64,000 nt of DNA from Rhododendron vialii (lineage: Eukaryota > Streptophyta > Magnoliopsida > Ericales > Ericaceae), in NCBI RefSeq assembly GCF_030253575.1, contig NC_080561.1, positions 36,265,564 to 36,329,563 on the forward strand, given 5' to 3'. Below the pieces are notes generated by a model that saw only the letters and a program-made list of their open reading frames with translations, had not been told where the DNA came from and made no database searches. The position numbers and the translations under genes are program-made. Positions within the stretch are counted from its first letter, which is position 1; each line of letters begins with the position of its first letter. Below, in pieces: positions 25,094-37,812 of the stretch.

Positions 25094-25849
25094 AATGTCC
25101 ATTCTAATCTGAGCCGTCCATTGCCAAAATAGACGATTGAATTGGACGCACTACAATCTTGCAGGGTATCCCACCCTACAGAATCTCCGGCAGAATGCGT
25201 GATGAAAAGAAAAGAAAAAAAAAAAACATTGAGCACTGCCACGATTACTGAATTATCTATAACAAATTTAATGGACATATAAATATTGCGGATTGCCATC
25301 CTCCAAGTCACATTTTTTTGGAAGGAAAACAAGATAACGTTCATTTCCATGAAACATCCGGATTATCGAGTCAAATTCTTAACCTTGGTTTCGGAATTAA
25401 AAAAGGAAAATACCATTTGATGTAATTATTCAGTGTTCTCGAAGTATTAAGTGACAAGTGGCGTTGCTTACGTGGGATCCTGAAGTTTGTGGCCATGGTT
25501 TGGCCACTCCTACTGTTTGTGGCCGTGATGGCCGTGATCGGGGCTATCTTTCAGCACATGACCGTGGTCGCGCCAATCCAACAGTAAAAATTTTGTAATT
25601 TTTTTTATAATTTGAATCCTCAAGTAAATTACTCAAAGCAATTCAGATGTACAAGGCAAAATTCAATCAACCGCCCTAACCTTGGTTTCGGAATTAAAGG
25701 AGGAAAAGAAATGACTTTTGTTCCATGTGACTGGTATGAGCATCTCCACCAGATATTCCTCTCTTAAACGTCAAACTGTCAGAAAAAATTAAATATTTTT
25801 GTAATAGATGTTTCAAACAACAAACTCAGCATTCGAATTCTTGAAATAC
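25094..25849. other. Gene-free spacer
   Basis: No gene recognised. CCTTGGTTTCGGAATTAAA(A/G)GAGGAAAA occurs twice (about 25382 and 25680), marking a diverged duplication of around 300 bp. Confidence 0.5.
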
Positions 25850-26060
25850 CAAATCACACAATATGTTAAAATAGGTAGATATCGCAAAAAATATCACAAT
25901 AATATCGCGATTGATTGTGATTTCGATTTAATTATAATTAAGATGATTACATTCCATGATTAATTGGGATGATTTCATTTAGAGGACTCATTGTATAGTA
26001 TCATTCAATTCAATAAAATATTTCTTCTCTCATATTTTAATGGTATCAGAATTAGATTTT
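25850..26060 (+). mobile_element. Copia LTR end with primer-binding site
   Basis: An AT-rich stretch ends in a T/C-rich tract (TTTCTTCTCTCATATTTTA) followed by ATGGTATCAGAATTAGA at 26040-26056. TGGTATCAGA is the start of the initiator-methionine tRNA primer site of plant Copia elements. No coding region follows, so this is a fragment. Confidence 0.45.
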
Positions 26061-27016
26061 GGGTGATCTCATCTTACGTGGTCGAGTCTCTGCCTGAATC
26101 AATTCTCTCACCTCATCAATCAATCCATACCTGATACCTTCATGTGCATCCAAACCGTAAGTGAGAAGAATGCTAGACTTTATTCCACATGGTTCACTTA
26201 AGTCACCCAAATTTTATTGATGTAATCTAAAGGCAACCTATAGCCAATTACTTAATTTCAGGCTGAAATCCTCCAAGTAATTTAATACTATAAAAAAATG
26301 ATTTAGTATTTGAAAAGCCTATTGGAGTACATTTCAAGGTAAGAACAATAAATGTAACAACTTTAAAATTGTCTCATAAACATTTACACTGATAAATAAA
26401 AGCATGTTGCCAAACACGACTTGTTAAAAGAAAAAAACAACTTGTCAAGGTATATATAAGAGATTTTTTTTCGAGCAAAAGATCATCCCACTTATATTAG
26501 TACAAAAACAATGCAAAAGTAAAACAACAAAACAAAATGCAACAAAAATAAAAACAAAGAAAATCCTGTAAACAAAAGTATTAAACACAAATAAAAGACT
26601 AAACAAAGTACTATTACCAAACATAGCCTAAGAAAGTTCATGTCAATGCCTTTTGACCTCTGCCTTCAACTATTATCGTACATTGAGCTGCAACAATCAC
26701 CCCCAAACTCCAGACCAAAGGAGCTCGTGCAAGTCCAAAACAAACCATTATTTTCCCTTTTTTTTTCCCCTGTAGAAGGCATTCTTGTCTCCTGATACAA
26801 GCTCAATTTTACAGTGTTTCATCCGAAACAACTTCCTTATCTACTGCTCCAAATCTCCAAGATCCAACTATACAACAATGCAGTTGCCACCAATTCACTT
26901 GCTAGCTAAAAGCTAGACAGGGATGGAGCAAAAATAAAAATAAAAACTCGATATAATTGCGTAACAACAAAAATAACTTAGCAAAACACAATTACGAACC
27001 CGCTTAGGTTCTTCAT
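26061..27016. other. Spacer and 3' untranslated side of TERC
   Basis: No gene recognised at 26061-26600. The part nearest 27016, rich in T/C on the minus strand, probably holds the TERC 3' UTR; I cannot fix a poly-A site. Confidence 0.4.
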
Positions 27017-30000
27017 CTAATTCTCATCAGACTTCTTCATTAAACTCAGCAACACCCCAGCAGTAAGAGTAGTAGCTACGACACCAAGAGAAACCTCAGT
27101 TGATACGTGATAACCTGCAGTGGAAGAATTGAGTAATGCTAAACTTTCCAAATTAACGAAATCGCATTCTTTTGTTATGTTTTCCCCTGTACTTTTTTTC
27201 CCACTTGTTTTTTGTTTTCAAATAATGTCAGGGCGAGTAGCCGACTAATCTGCTGACCATGTTTTAAATACTATGTGAGTTGTCCGAATGCGTTGGTAAA
27301 ATGGTTCCCACCGGTTGGCTGTTGTGTCTATCACCAACGCATTAAGTAGGGACAACTCACCAGTTATCCAACAAATATGGTACTAAATGCTGTAAGAATA
27401 TCATTTGTATTACATTTTCGGGGAAAGGGAATATCAAGGAATATAGTTCATTGTGACCAGAAAATACCCACCAAAGAAATCTAAGATCATCTTACAGCCA
27501 ATAAAGCCCAGAACAACACCAATGGAGGGCTGATCAACAAAACAACAAAAACCATCAGAATTCAGATGGACGGAAATCTACTTATCCAGACAAAACAATT
27601 AAAAGAAGCCTAAAAAGACAAAACAATGACCGATTAGACTAGATAAAACAAAAACAATTAGACATTACGAATGATATCATGGAAACTATATTTCCATCAC
27701 GGAGATATGAATCAGTTTATGTTGTTTGCAGGAGACGCTATTTTTTTCTCTAACTATTTCTATTCTCTTGCAGTTTCGGGAAAAAGAAGAAGTGTTTCGT
27801 CAAGCTTTTTGACTAGGTGCCTCAAGCCTCCTTGGATGTTTCCTGGTGTTACATCTCTAATTTACGCTCTCTTGCTCACTCAGACTGCAGCTTCTTACCA
27901 GATGAAATGACCAATAAACTAGGAATTGGCAAGCATCTCACGGGGAAACGATGACTAAACCATGTCATTTGTCTCCCAGACTCTATTTTTAGGTAAGAAC
28001 CTTTACAAACTTGAAGGCAATATTAGCATGCTTAGCTAGTTTCACCAGCTCTCACGAAAATCTCTGATTCCCTATAGCCCCATAAGTTGATTTTATAATC
28101 TAGAATGCAGATGGATGGCAATGACCTCATACAAGGAGTCGAGGACAAGTAGATAACCAGCCTATTCATGCAGCAAGCTTCATAAAAGTTGACATACATT
28201 AAGGCATAGAAAGTGCATTTCCCACCTGTAAATACTCCAAGTCGGCCATACCTTCAGAAATGAGGGTGTAAAGCGACCTTAGACCTACATTTGACAGAAA
28301 CAGTAAATGTGACAAGAAAGCATATGTATATGTTGATGAAGGGGGTTCAAGCATTAGATAACTGAACATAAGACGAAATAGGGCTCCGAGAAGAAAAGGT
28401 CTCATAACTAATTATTCAACATTAGCTTGCAGCTTAAAATGTCCTAGTCCAGAGAAGCACATTACCTAAACCTAATTAGCAATGTATATTGCTTTTCATT
28501 CTAGTCCAAAAACCTGAACGCATAAAAATGGTCATGAATAAAGGGAATATGTTAACAAATGCAGTTTGATTACAGGATTTGAATAAAACTATACTTTTTA
28601 GTGTAATACCTTTTGAGAGTGTTCAGAGATCAAAGTGGGAATAATTTATGAGAACGAAGAATATTGTTTACCTAGGATGGCGAAGAGGTTAGATGTGAAA
28701 ACTATGAAAGGGTCTCGAGTAACACCAAAAACGGCTGGTATAGAGTCAACCTGAAAACAGGACATGAAATTGTCACCAATTACTAAAAATCCCTAATCTC
28801 TTGGAAAATATACATGTAACATGGATGAGGGATAGAGGGAACTCACTGCAAATGCAATATCACTAAGCTCAATAACTGCAACCGTTAGAAGTAAAGGTGT
28901 GGCCTGCCAAAATGTTTGACACCTGTTAGAAATCAATTTAACAATTCATTTATGGAATTGCTGGCCGCTGAATTTTTCTGCATTAAAAGATGCCATTTGC
29001 TAATGTAGAGATTTTTCTTTCCCCCATCACTTAATTTATCTGATTCAAGTATGCTTAACCCATCAATGACTTACTTTCCACACACCATCCTGAAGTGTTA
29101 TGAACCGATTTCCATCATAGTTAGCTGCTCAAGAAAGAATGATTGGAGATTAGGATCTCAGACAACAAAACTAAATTGAAGCTTCAGACCTAAGATATTT
29201 GTAATTGTAAGTCTGCTATTCCACATACAACTGCTTCTTGTAGTTCTTATTTTGTTACTACAATTTTTTTGTCCCATCTTACCAACTGGAAAACTATGGT
29301 CACATTCAGACATTCCAATTGATTACCCAAACATGACAACCTCAATAATACAACTTAGATACTTAAAATGTGCATATAGAACAGGAAAATGTGGAGAGAG
29401 AATTTACACGTGACAGGGATAAACTTCTGGCATGTCTTCACTATAACGTTGTCTGAAAGATCAGAGTCTTCTTCTTCACTACCAAATAGCTATGATAAGA
29501 TAAAGAAAATCAACTCTCAGTGACTAAGTTGCAAAATTCAAACCTCATAGGTAATTTGTAAAAGAAATCAAGAAAAGGAAAAATAAAAATAAAAGAAGAA
29601 GCCCATCGGGTGTGGTAAACCAAAATTTGTGAAGCTTTCTTTTTAAAAAATCCACGATGTGGTAGGATTTTATGCTTATCAAGATCACACTTCTCATTCT
29701 CCGACTTACTTTCATGTCAGCCTTCGCTAGTTCAGTATCTAAAGTAGAGTACAGAAATTTCTGCTAGAAAAATTGAGAAGCAAGTACAAATATCACCTCC
29801 AAGTGGGGGGAAAGCTGCATGGCTGGTGCACAGACGAGAGTTAGGAGTTTGGAATCCGGGATTGTTCAACCTAGCTATTTTAAACTTGGTATGGGAACAA
29901 ACTCAAACATGGACGAGTTTTCAAGTAGAGTGGTAGACGAAATAGAGCGGGTCAGATGTATGAATTGCCATCTCACAGTTATGTTGACTCGTATGTTCAC

Positions 30001-33000
30001 ATTTGACACATAAATCGATAGAGTGGCATTTATTGGATACTATTGATAGAAATTTTGAACTGCAATTTCATATTGTTCAATTACTTGAAGAGGAGATATG
30101 TTACGCTTAATCTACTGTTGGACCAAATTTAAGAGTCTTACTCAACCTGGTTAAATGGAAGCATTCCAGTTTACATAAGTTGAAACCTAATCAACAAAAA
30201 GGTTGACTTTGGGAATTTTGAAAAATGTTATTGATCATGTTTCAGTGAATCACGGATATCACAAAGTTTCTGCCCCTGGGCCATCGTTGAGACGCATAAA
30301 ACCACAAATGCATTTGATGATAAATTGTAGTAGTTATAGGTCTTATATGCAGAAATGTGTTATAACTTATAAGTCATATCTGATAATACATTCCATTAGG
30401 AAAGTAAACAAGATCAAATGCACTCAGAAGAGAAATTTAACCTTGAATGATGAGTAAAGAAGTATTGCAGCCAGTACCAGGTTTACTGCCTCGAATCTCT
30501 AAAACATTAATAAGGCAAATCTTAGAAAGAACTCAACAGATAAAAACGAAAAAAATATATTACTAGAAAGTTGAAATAGCTAGAATCTGAACCAATAGAA
30601 GAAAATTGAAAGTTAACTGGAAAAGTGTCCCATAAGGGCAATGATAACTGTCCCCCAAGGGCCAGTTGAAAACATCAGTCCATGTGTATAACGTGTATGG
30701 AAAATTGTGAGAAGTGTAGAGAAATTCATAAGAGTGTATATCAATAAATGGAATGTATACTGAATCTCCAACTCTTATCCACCTCTTAAGCTGTTAGCAG
30801 GACTCATACTACAAGACGAATTTTTTTGAATCTTTGTGTGTATTTGTGCAAGCATCCATGTAAGGAGATATTACCTGAAGAGTTACTGATCCTAGAAGAA
30901 TTATAGACAACCGGAAGACTATTGCACCAGCAATACCATAAGAAAGCACCCGGTTCTGCATTCCAACAAGAGAGAATTCATATAAAAGGGTCTGACATAA
31001 ACAAATTTAATTATAGCCACACAGAAAAAAATTCCAAAGTGATCTGAAGCTGAAGGTAGCACAAGTAAGTTCATTCAGTATGAAAGCTTATTACAACACC
31101 TGATATGAAAGAGGCACTTTGAAGTATTTGAAAATCAAAACAAAGACAAATAGATTGTCCACCGATAAACTTTGTTCCAGTAAGTACCTGATCATATAGA
31201 ACAACAGCAATTATGTAGAATGATGGGAATACGCAAAGGAATAAAACTTCAGTGTTACTGAAAGAAAGTCTATATAACTGAGAATCAAGAGTAAAAGAAA
31301 CTATGTATTAGCTGACAACCTAACAGTACTGTGAATCTTTTAGAAGTGCAATATTTAATATCTAAAAAAAAAATGGTGGTAACTCGTTAAAAAAGATAAC
31401 GCTAAGAAAGAAGTGAACAGTTTGAGATGAAAGTTTTGCAAATTGACCTATATTTCGACATGAAAAGGCCAAAAGAGGTCGGATCAATTGATAACTGACT
31501 ATAGATCTTTGACAAGTGTTCTAATACTCCAGATAACATTGACCATGACTAGATGTGTAAAGGTTCTAATTTTAGGATTCAAAAGTTATGGAAGAACGAG
31601 CCCCTTCCTCGAATATACCCTTTCACAAGCTGTGGAATAACCTTCACAAGAAAAGAAGATAAGTTAATTGCCGAATCCAGGTAACTTCCCCTAATATCCT
31701 TAAGAGTTTGGAGTTTCCCTTAACTAGCTAAAGCAATTTCCCAATCGTAAGTTCTAACACAACTTGAGTTTCACAAAATTGTCCAATGGAGCAACCAAAA
31801 GTGTGCACTTTCTTCGAAACTAGTAAAAAATAGAGGACGCGAGGAAGAGCTAGCAATTAAAGTTTTCCTTTTTGTTTGCCACAAGGAAACATGAAACCCT
31901 CACATGTAATTCATATAATTCTAACAAACTAATATTGGCTTCATGCTCCATACCCAGCAAAAAATTCAGATGCCTTGCCAACACCATCTTTGAAACCCAA
32001 CCCAACACCAAATGCAACTGCTGTGGATACCTGAAACGATGAACAACTACATTGTCTTCAATCAAGCATGATACAAAACGAAGGAGTCAAGAGAGACATA
32101 AAAGTAAGATGGCAGGTCCTTACGCATAAGGCAACAGTTCTAATAGAGGAAGCATAATTTTCAGGCGCACTTTTCTTTTCCTTCGGGCTACTGGAAGGGG
32201 TAAAGTAAGAGCTCTCAACATTTCTAATGCTTTCAGGTGACTGGGAACTGGATCTGTCTCCTTCTGAGATACATTTGAGCAAAATGTCGTATTCAGAGAA
32301 GTTAACCAAAACTGTGCAATTGACTTATCAAATAGAAAAATCACCTAATTGAAGCCATTTTGAGGAACATTAACAATGATCATTTTTATCTTAAGAATGC
32401 TGCATGCATTGCTGTTGAAGAAATAGTAACAAACCCGCCAACCTCTAAAGTTAGAAAGAACTAGGTGAATTGACAACATCAAGCTACCCATTATCTACCA
32501 AGCCACTGATAAATACATGTTGGATATAAGACTAACTTATAGCATACAACTCAATGTAGTTCTAGGTTTCTTGGGTATCACGGAACACAATGCTATTGAC
32601 AGAACTAAAAGAAGACAACATATTCATGTAGCCGAACCCAAATGATTGAGATTCAATTGTGACACAAGACTCGATTTAGTTTGGTTTGGTTACAACATAG
32701 AACTACAATGGCCTTGTCACTTGTTTACAGTTGACACCATGTATCACCTAAAACAACTGTGATGCTATGACAACCACATTTAGGGACTAATCACAATCAT
32801 CTTATAGTCCCATATAGAAGATACAATTTGTCCATGTAACTTAGAACTAAAACAACAATTGTCAAGTATTTCTAAACGCAAAACCAATAAGAATCTCAAT
32901 CGATGTAGACCTGAAAGATATAATTCAATGGAATAACTGCTTTCACAGTGAAAGTAAGACGGGTTCCAACAAGTATCTATCAATTGTAGACCTGAAAGAT

Positions 33001-33717
33001 ATATTAACTATTAAGGGCACGTCTCATGTTGGGATTGTAAGTGGCCCCACAAGCCACAAGTTCCAAGGATTAGCTAGTCCCACGTTTTTCGAGTTGGATT
33101 TAAGATAAGACTCGAATAGAGCGGGACTATTTATACAATACCACTAGGGTGGTAGTGTAAGTTAATCCGGACCTTTTGGAATTATTTCCATCTTCAACGG
33201 TCAAAAACGATTTTCCACTCTGAATCCCATCCTTTATCCCACCCAAATCCAACATAGTACAACTCATGTCGAACTACATATAAATAAAGGGCTGCAAGCA
33301 AAAGCAGCTCGTGGCTCGGCTTGTTAACGGCTCAAGCTCAAGTTTTCAGCTCGTTTAGTAAACGAGCCAAGCTCGAACACTACAAAGCTCGGCTCAGCTC
33401 GTTTGCACCCATACTAGATTAATGTAGGACCCGTACGTCAACTTTATCCCCATCACTAATATCCTATTTTCCAATCCTTCCAAAACATAATCCGGCAATC
33501 AAACGTGCCCCTAAGGCTTAAACTAAACGCTTAAGCATTTTCACCTGAATTAGATATCCCTTCCTCCTGCTCAGTTCCTCTCGAACAGGCAATTGGTGAA
33601 TAATTCGCCCGACGGCAACGCCAGCCGACTGCGACCACAAAGTAAACGAATAGAGTTGAGAAATTCAGTTCACTGTACAAGACTGAGTGCATATATATAA
33701 TTAGAGAGAGAGAGAGA

Positions 33718-33759
<42 letters not shown>

Positions 33760-33895
33760 CTAAAGATGAGGAGGGAAGGTGATAAAATTGAAGCGTGGAT
33801 AGCTTCGGAGTAACCCTGAACAAGGTTGAATCGAGTTTCGGGAGAAGTGGGACGCCATTGTAGATGACAGAAGCAAGTCCCGTAATTGGAATCAT
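27017..33895 (-). CDS. TERC: Thylakoid membrane protein TERC (TerC family)
   Basis: Predicted product 381 aa, matching the size of plant TERC. Fourteen exons on the minus strand: 33760-33895, 33545-33628, 32124-32263, 31954-32030, 31100-31187, 30875-30955, 30442-30498, 29408-29489, 29075-29124, 28847-28903, 28672-28750, 28226-28284, 27472-27529, 27017-27114. All phases fit. About 120 N-terminal residues are serine-rich and poorly conserved, as in a chloroplast transit peptide. The membrane core then shows SVDNLFVF (about residue 155) and [16 protein letters not shown] (about 276-291), the repeated acidic TerC signatures, and FAILGLRSLY. TERC sits in thylakoids and is needed for insertion of thylakoid membrane proteins and early chloroplast development. 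Intron 1 starts with a long CT tract directly after the GT. Exon 8 uses the donor GTAAAT at 29407; the alternative GT two bases upstream would break the frame. Apparently intact. Confidence 0.93.
27275..27360. repeat. 86-bp inverted repeat in TERC intron 13
   Basis: GTGAGTTGTCC at the left pairs with GGACAACTCAC at the right, and AATGCGTTGGT pairs with ACCAACGCATT inside. A small hairpin element or foldback remnant. Confidence 0.7.
33288..33413. mobile_element. Short AGCTCGGCTC-rich MITE in TERC intron 2
   Basis: Ends AGGGCTGCAAGCAAAAGC and GCTCGTTTGCACCC form an imperfect terminal inverted repeat. The interior repeats GCTCGGCT/AGCCAAGC. Same family as the longer element at 38877-39216. Confidence 0.65.
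33703..33757. repeat. (GA)n microsatellite at TERC intron 1 start
   Basis: GA run with one interruption near 33720. Read in gene orientation it is a CT tract that begins two bases after the GT of the first 5' splice site, in place of the usual donor consensus. Confidence 0.95.
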
Positions 33896-34035
33896 GTGTC
33901 GGGAGAGAGAGATGATTTGGAACTTTCAGTTTTTCATCGACAGATATGAATGCGTCGGTTTGAGGGGCGGGCAGACAGCTTCATTCTCCTTAATTTGGGT
34001 GTATAGTGTGGCAGTAGTAATTTCGGGAATGATTG

Positions 34036-34140
34036 GTCACTCTCGTTTTTTTTTTTTTTTAACATCACTCCCCTATAAATATATTTTTGCACTAAAAATA
34101 TACTTGCAGGGGAATTGGCGTTCACAAAAAATAGAGTGAC
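34036..34140. mobile_element. ~105-bp hairpin MITE, member 1
   Basis: GTCACTCT with a T run, AAC..CACTCCCCT and TATATTTTTGCAC at the left pair with the complementary right half ending AGAGTGAC. A relative lies at 36021-36130. It sits just upstream of the TERC start codon. Confidence 0.7.
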
Positions 34141-34145
34141 AAAAT

Positions 34146-34435
34146 CAACAGTCTTCTTGGTATTCATGAGTTTTTGCAATTTCTTGCTTAGTTTTTTTTT
34201 TTTTGTAATTATAAGAATCAAAAAGGCATAAAAATATGAACTATTAAAAAAAAAAATTGATAATGTCAAATTTATTTTTGTTCCTACCAAAACTCAATAT
34301 TTATTTCTTATTGCATGACTTAATTACTCTCAACTACTCCAATTGTTTTACAAAAATGCCCATTGAAATCCTTTAGGACTTGGGAGTATTTTAACGTTCT
34401 TTCATACATTTTAATAATTCAAATTTAAAGGACTA
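34146..34435. other. No gene recognised
   Basis: AT-rich spacer with homopolymer runs only. The phrase CTCAATATTTA(T/G)(T/C)TTTCATTGCATGACTTAATT here recurs near 34720, a diverged duplication on either side of the next MITE. Confidence 0.5.
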
Positions 34436-34677
34436 AGGCCCCGTTTCGGAACACGAAATAAGTACTTATTTTTTAAGAAGGTAATTTCAAGCTAAAAAAC
34501 GATGGACTTATTGAAATCTAAAAATATGAAATATGAATTTTGTTTAAAATATCTCATTGAGATCTTTAATACGGTGCAAAAATAATTTAAAAGTTATTTT
34601 TCATTTACATTATTTTTTAGTTTGAAAATGTGAAATAAGTACTTATTTTTTAAGAATGTGTTCTGGAACGGGCTCTA
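34436..34677. mobile_element. hAT-like MITE
   Basis: The left end GCCCCGTTTCGGAACAC pairs with the right end GTGTTCTGGAACGGGCTC, and AATAAGTACTTATTTTTTAA lies inside both ends. About 240 bp, AT-rich inside. Superfamily is a guess from the end wording. Confidence 0.55.
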
Positions 34678-36020
34678 AAGGGGCCGTTAATGCCAAAACC
34701 CCTTTTATTCCTGTCAAAACTCAATATTTAGCTTTCATTGCATGACTTAATTGCCTTACACTACATCATTTGCTTTACGAAAATGCCCCTTAAAATCCCT
34801 TTTAGAGTATTTTAAAGTTCTCTTGGGATTCCATAATCAGAGCTTCAAACTTTTTTTTTCGAGAATACCACAAACAGATTACCAAACTCCAAAATGAAGA
34901 ACCCATCAAAAACCTTCCTTGATTGGAAATTCTTACCAGAAAGGAACTAAGCCCCTTTTCATGACAATCATTTCCATCCTTTTCTCCTTAATTCCTCTTC
35001 TGTTTGTGAACTCGGAATCAATTAGCCGAGCTGATTTTTCCATTTGGGTTTGTGTTTGGAACCGCTTTTTTTTTGTTTGTGAACTCGGACAATCCATTTG
35101 CTGTCTTCCAATGCTCTGATTCTTACAAAAATAATATAGTATATACGTATATATTATAGTTTGAAGGTGCTGTAGATGAAGGAAGCAAGGGGCCAAATCA
35201 TATGGAGAAATGCTAAGTAACCCGGTAATAATGGGATACCTTTACAAAGCAACCCGGTAAGCAATTAGATTAATAATCCAAACAAGCCTTTAATTGCTTT
35301 ATTGGGATTGAGAGAATACAGAGCAAAAGCAAATTGTGTGTACAAATGGGTTGATTTGGTTTTAGTGTTTTTAAAAAGGAAAATGACGGTCTAAGACGTG
35401 TTTTGATAATTAATGTTCGTGTCAAGAACATGCTAAGAATATTTGTTAATACTAAAAATGTCCTTAATGAATATTAATTATCAAAACATGTCATTTTTCC
35501 ATTTTAAATTGTTTTATGTGTTTTTAAACAACATGGAGGATTTTGGACACCAGCAATGCGGGGCCTAAACACATCTTTAGAATTCACTTCAAATCGATGG
35601 TATTGATCAATAGCAGTGTTCGGACTTCAGTAATGTGGACACTGCTGTTGATCAATACCATTGATTTTGAGCATTTATAAATCATATAACTTTGTTTCAG
35701 AATTTGGTCTAAATTTCTGAAACAAAGTTAAATTTCTGAAACAAAGTTGGATGATCTGTAAACACCTTTACTAGTATCGGATTGAGATGATTTTTTTCAG
35801 AGACTCTAAACAATATATTTTGAAAAAAAAATAAGCGGCTCCGATCATCTTTGTAAGAGAGATGGGTACAAAATGGATATGTAGACAGCTGCTGTACGGG
35901 ATTTACTGTACTTGTAGCACTATTATTTTTTTATTCGTCTCGACTTAAGGGTCCAATAAATAAACAACATGCTAACAAGTTTTTAAAAAAGAAATACGAC
36001 GTGTTTACATATAAGCTGCT
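34678..36020. other. Gene-free spacer
   Basis: No coding sequence recognised. A short inverted pair, AATCGATGGTATTGATCAA near 35591 against TTGATCAATACCATTGATTT near 35650, marks a small foldback remnant at about 35590-35675. AAATTTCTGAAACAAAGTT is duplicated at 35710-35748. Confidence 0.5.
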
Positions 36021-36130
36021 GATTTTGCCATTCTCTTTTTTTGTTAACGCCACTCATTTGCAAGTGTATTTTTGATGCCAAAATACATTTGCAGGGGAGC
36101 GGAGTTAACAAATACGTGAGTGACAAAATC
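36021..36130. mobile_element. ~110-bp hairpin MITE, member 2
   Basis: GATTTTGCCATTCTC and TTTGTTAAC at the left pair with GTTAACAAA and GAGTGACAAAATC at the right. It shares GCAGGGGA and the GTCACTC-type ends with the element at 34036-34140. Confidence 0.7.
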
Positions 36131-36138
36131 ATTTTCAT

Positions 36139-36558
36139 ACATATATATATATGTATAATTTTCAGGTAAGGACCTTAAAATGAGGACCTTATATGCGGAC
36201 CTCCCTATTTCTTGCCTTTCCTGATCGGATTTCGATAATCCGAGCCGCTCAATGTGTTCAGAACGTGATTTTAAGGGTACAAACAAGAAATTAGCAAAAA
36301 AAATGACTGGGAAGGGCTTGATTTGAGCAGTTTTTATTTGAATCGTTCGATAAAAAACAAACAAAAATTGCTCGGATGAAGCCCTTCCCGGTCTTTTTTT
36401 GTTGTTGAATCCTTACGAGTATCCTTAAAAATCACGTTCTGAACACATTGAGCGGCTCGGATCATCGAAATTCGATCGAGAAAAGAAGGTCCGCATTTCA
36501 TTAAAATGAGGTGATCCTTATAAAAAGGGGACTAATATATATATATATATATATATAA
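36139..36558. mobile_element. Foldback MITE set inside (TA)n, member 2
   Basis: Inverted repeat at 36167-36520, ends TAAGGACC and GGTGATCCTTA. Both arms hold GATCCGAGCCGCTCAATGTG-like wording and a run of A next to ATGACTGGGAAGGGC. TA runs lie at 36139-36155 and 36535-36556. It is less regular inside than member 1. Confidence 0.75.
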
Positions 36559-36684
36559 ATGACCGATGAATTTGAGTTTTTTTCATGGAAGCAGATAACT
36601 GTACATTTTACGAGAAGGATGGAGGAGTGGAATTAAACCAGAACCGAACATCAAAAACCAAACTATAGTCAAGAAATCGTTAAA

Positions 36685-36837
36685 AATCACACCAATTGGT
36701 TCGGTACACTTCGGTAACCGATGATTCAAACGGAATTGCGATCCAAACTCATCTATCAATAAATCACACCAATTGGTTCAGTACGCTTGGGTAACCGACG
36801 ATTCAAACGAAATTGCCATCCAAACTCATCTATCAAT
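36685..36837. repeat. 77-bp tandem duplication
   Basis: Units 36685-36761 and 36762-36837 both start AATCACACCAATTGGTTC and end CCAAACTCATCTATCAAT. They differ at several bases. Confidence 0.9.
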
Positions 36838-37079
36838 CTTTATCACTGAACACCTCTCATATTACGAATCATTCATCGGCACCCCACATCTATTAGTACA
36901 AAATTAGGCTTAAACTCTGTTGACAGAATGTTGCAATTGACTAAATTATTTGCTCAAATTAAAAAGGTGGGTTTCACTGTAAGAGTGTGTTTCTATCTCT
37001 CATCTTGGCTTCTCACTCTCTCCCCCTCTAATTCTATCCCTCTCCACTATAGGATTGTTTATTCGATGTATAAATGAAT

Positions 37080-37812
37080 ATTGTTGGTCTTGATTAACGG
37101 GGTTGCTGTTGTTTAGATTAGATGTGGAGTTAGGTTTTGTTTTCGGCGGTCTTCCGTCTCTTTTATCGGCTGTTTCTTCCAGTCTGGTCTTGTACCGCTT
37201 TGGGGTCTCCCCGGATCTGGTGAGGTTGTGGTGGTGGGTAAATAATTTCTTTGTTTTAGTTCTTCTTCTGGTGAGTGTTTTGTATGGGCTAGGTTTCGGT
37301 GTTTGGTCGGATTCGAGGGCTGCTGTGGTCGGCGGCTGTTACAGTGGTGTTATGGGGGTTTCCGGCGGCGGCAACAGTGGTGCCTGCTTTGGTGGTTCTC
37401 GTTTCGGCTCCGGTTTGGTTGTCTTGCCCGTGTTGCTCCTTATCCTGGGCCGTCAACGGCAGATCAAGGGTGAAGGGGGACTCAGCTGCCGTGGTCGTCT
37501 GAGCCTGTCGGAGTCTGGTCGGCAGTCATTGTGGACTATCCATGGGAGCAGTTTTTTTCCTTTTCGCTTGTTTTCTGTTTGTTGTTTTCGATTACATTTG
37601 TCCTTATTGTGTAATGGTGTGTACTGAGATCTCTTTTGAGATCTTTCTATCTTATCCCGAACCGAATTCTCATATCGGCACTTAGTGTTGATTTGCTTTT
37701 GCAGGGTGTCCTAGGGTTCCGGATTAGGTAGTTTGGTGCATTCCTGTGGTAGCAATGTAATCTTCGCCTCTGTGCGTAATGAAATTGACTGATTCAAAAA
37801 AAAAAAAAAAGA
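37080..37812 (+). mobile_element. Retroposon-like block with poly-A tail
   Basis: A distinctly GC- and T-rich tract ends in GACTGATTC followed by 15 A residues (37798-37812), the form of a reverse-transcribed insertion such as a truncated LINE 3' end. It contains a 174-codon open frame (37103-37627), but its low-complexity Leu/Val/Gly/Ser composition matches no family I know. I treat it as non-coding. No target duplication was identified. Confidence 0.4.

Noticed and set aside
37103..37627. 174-codon plus-strand open frame
   Set aside because: Leu/Val/Gly/Ser-rich low-complexity translation without a recognisable domain, inside a block ending in a poly-A tail. More likely non-coding retroposon sequence.
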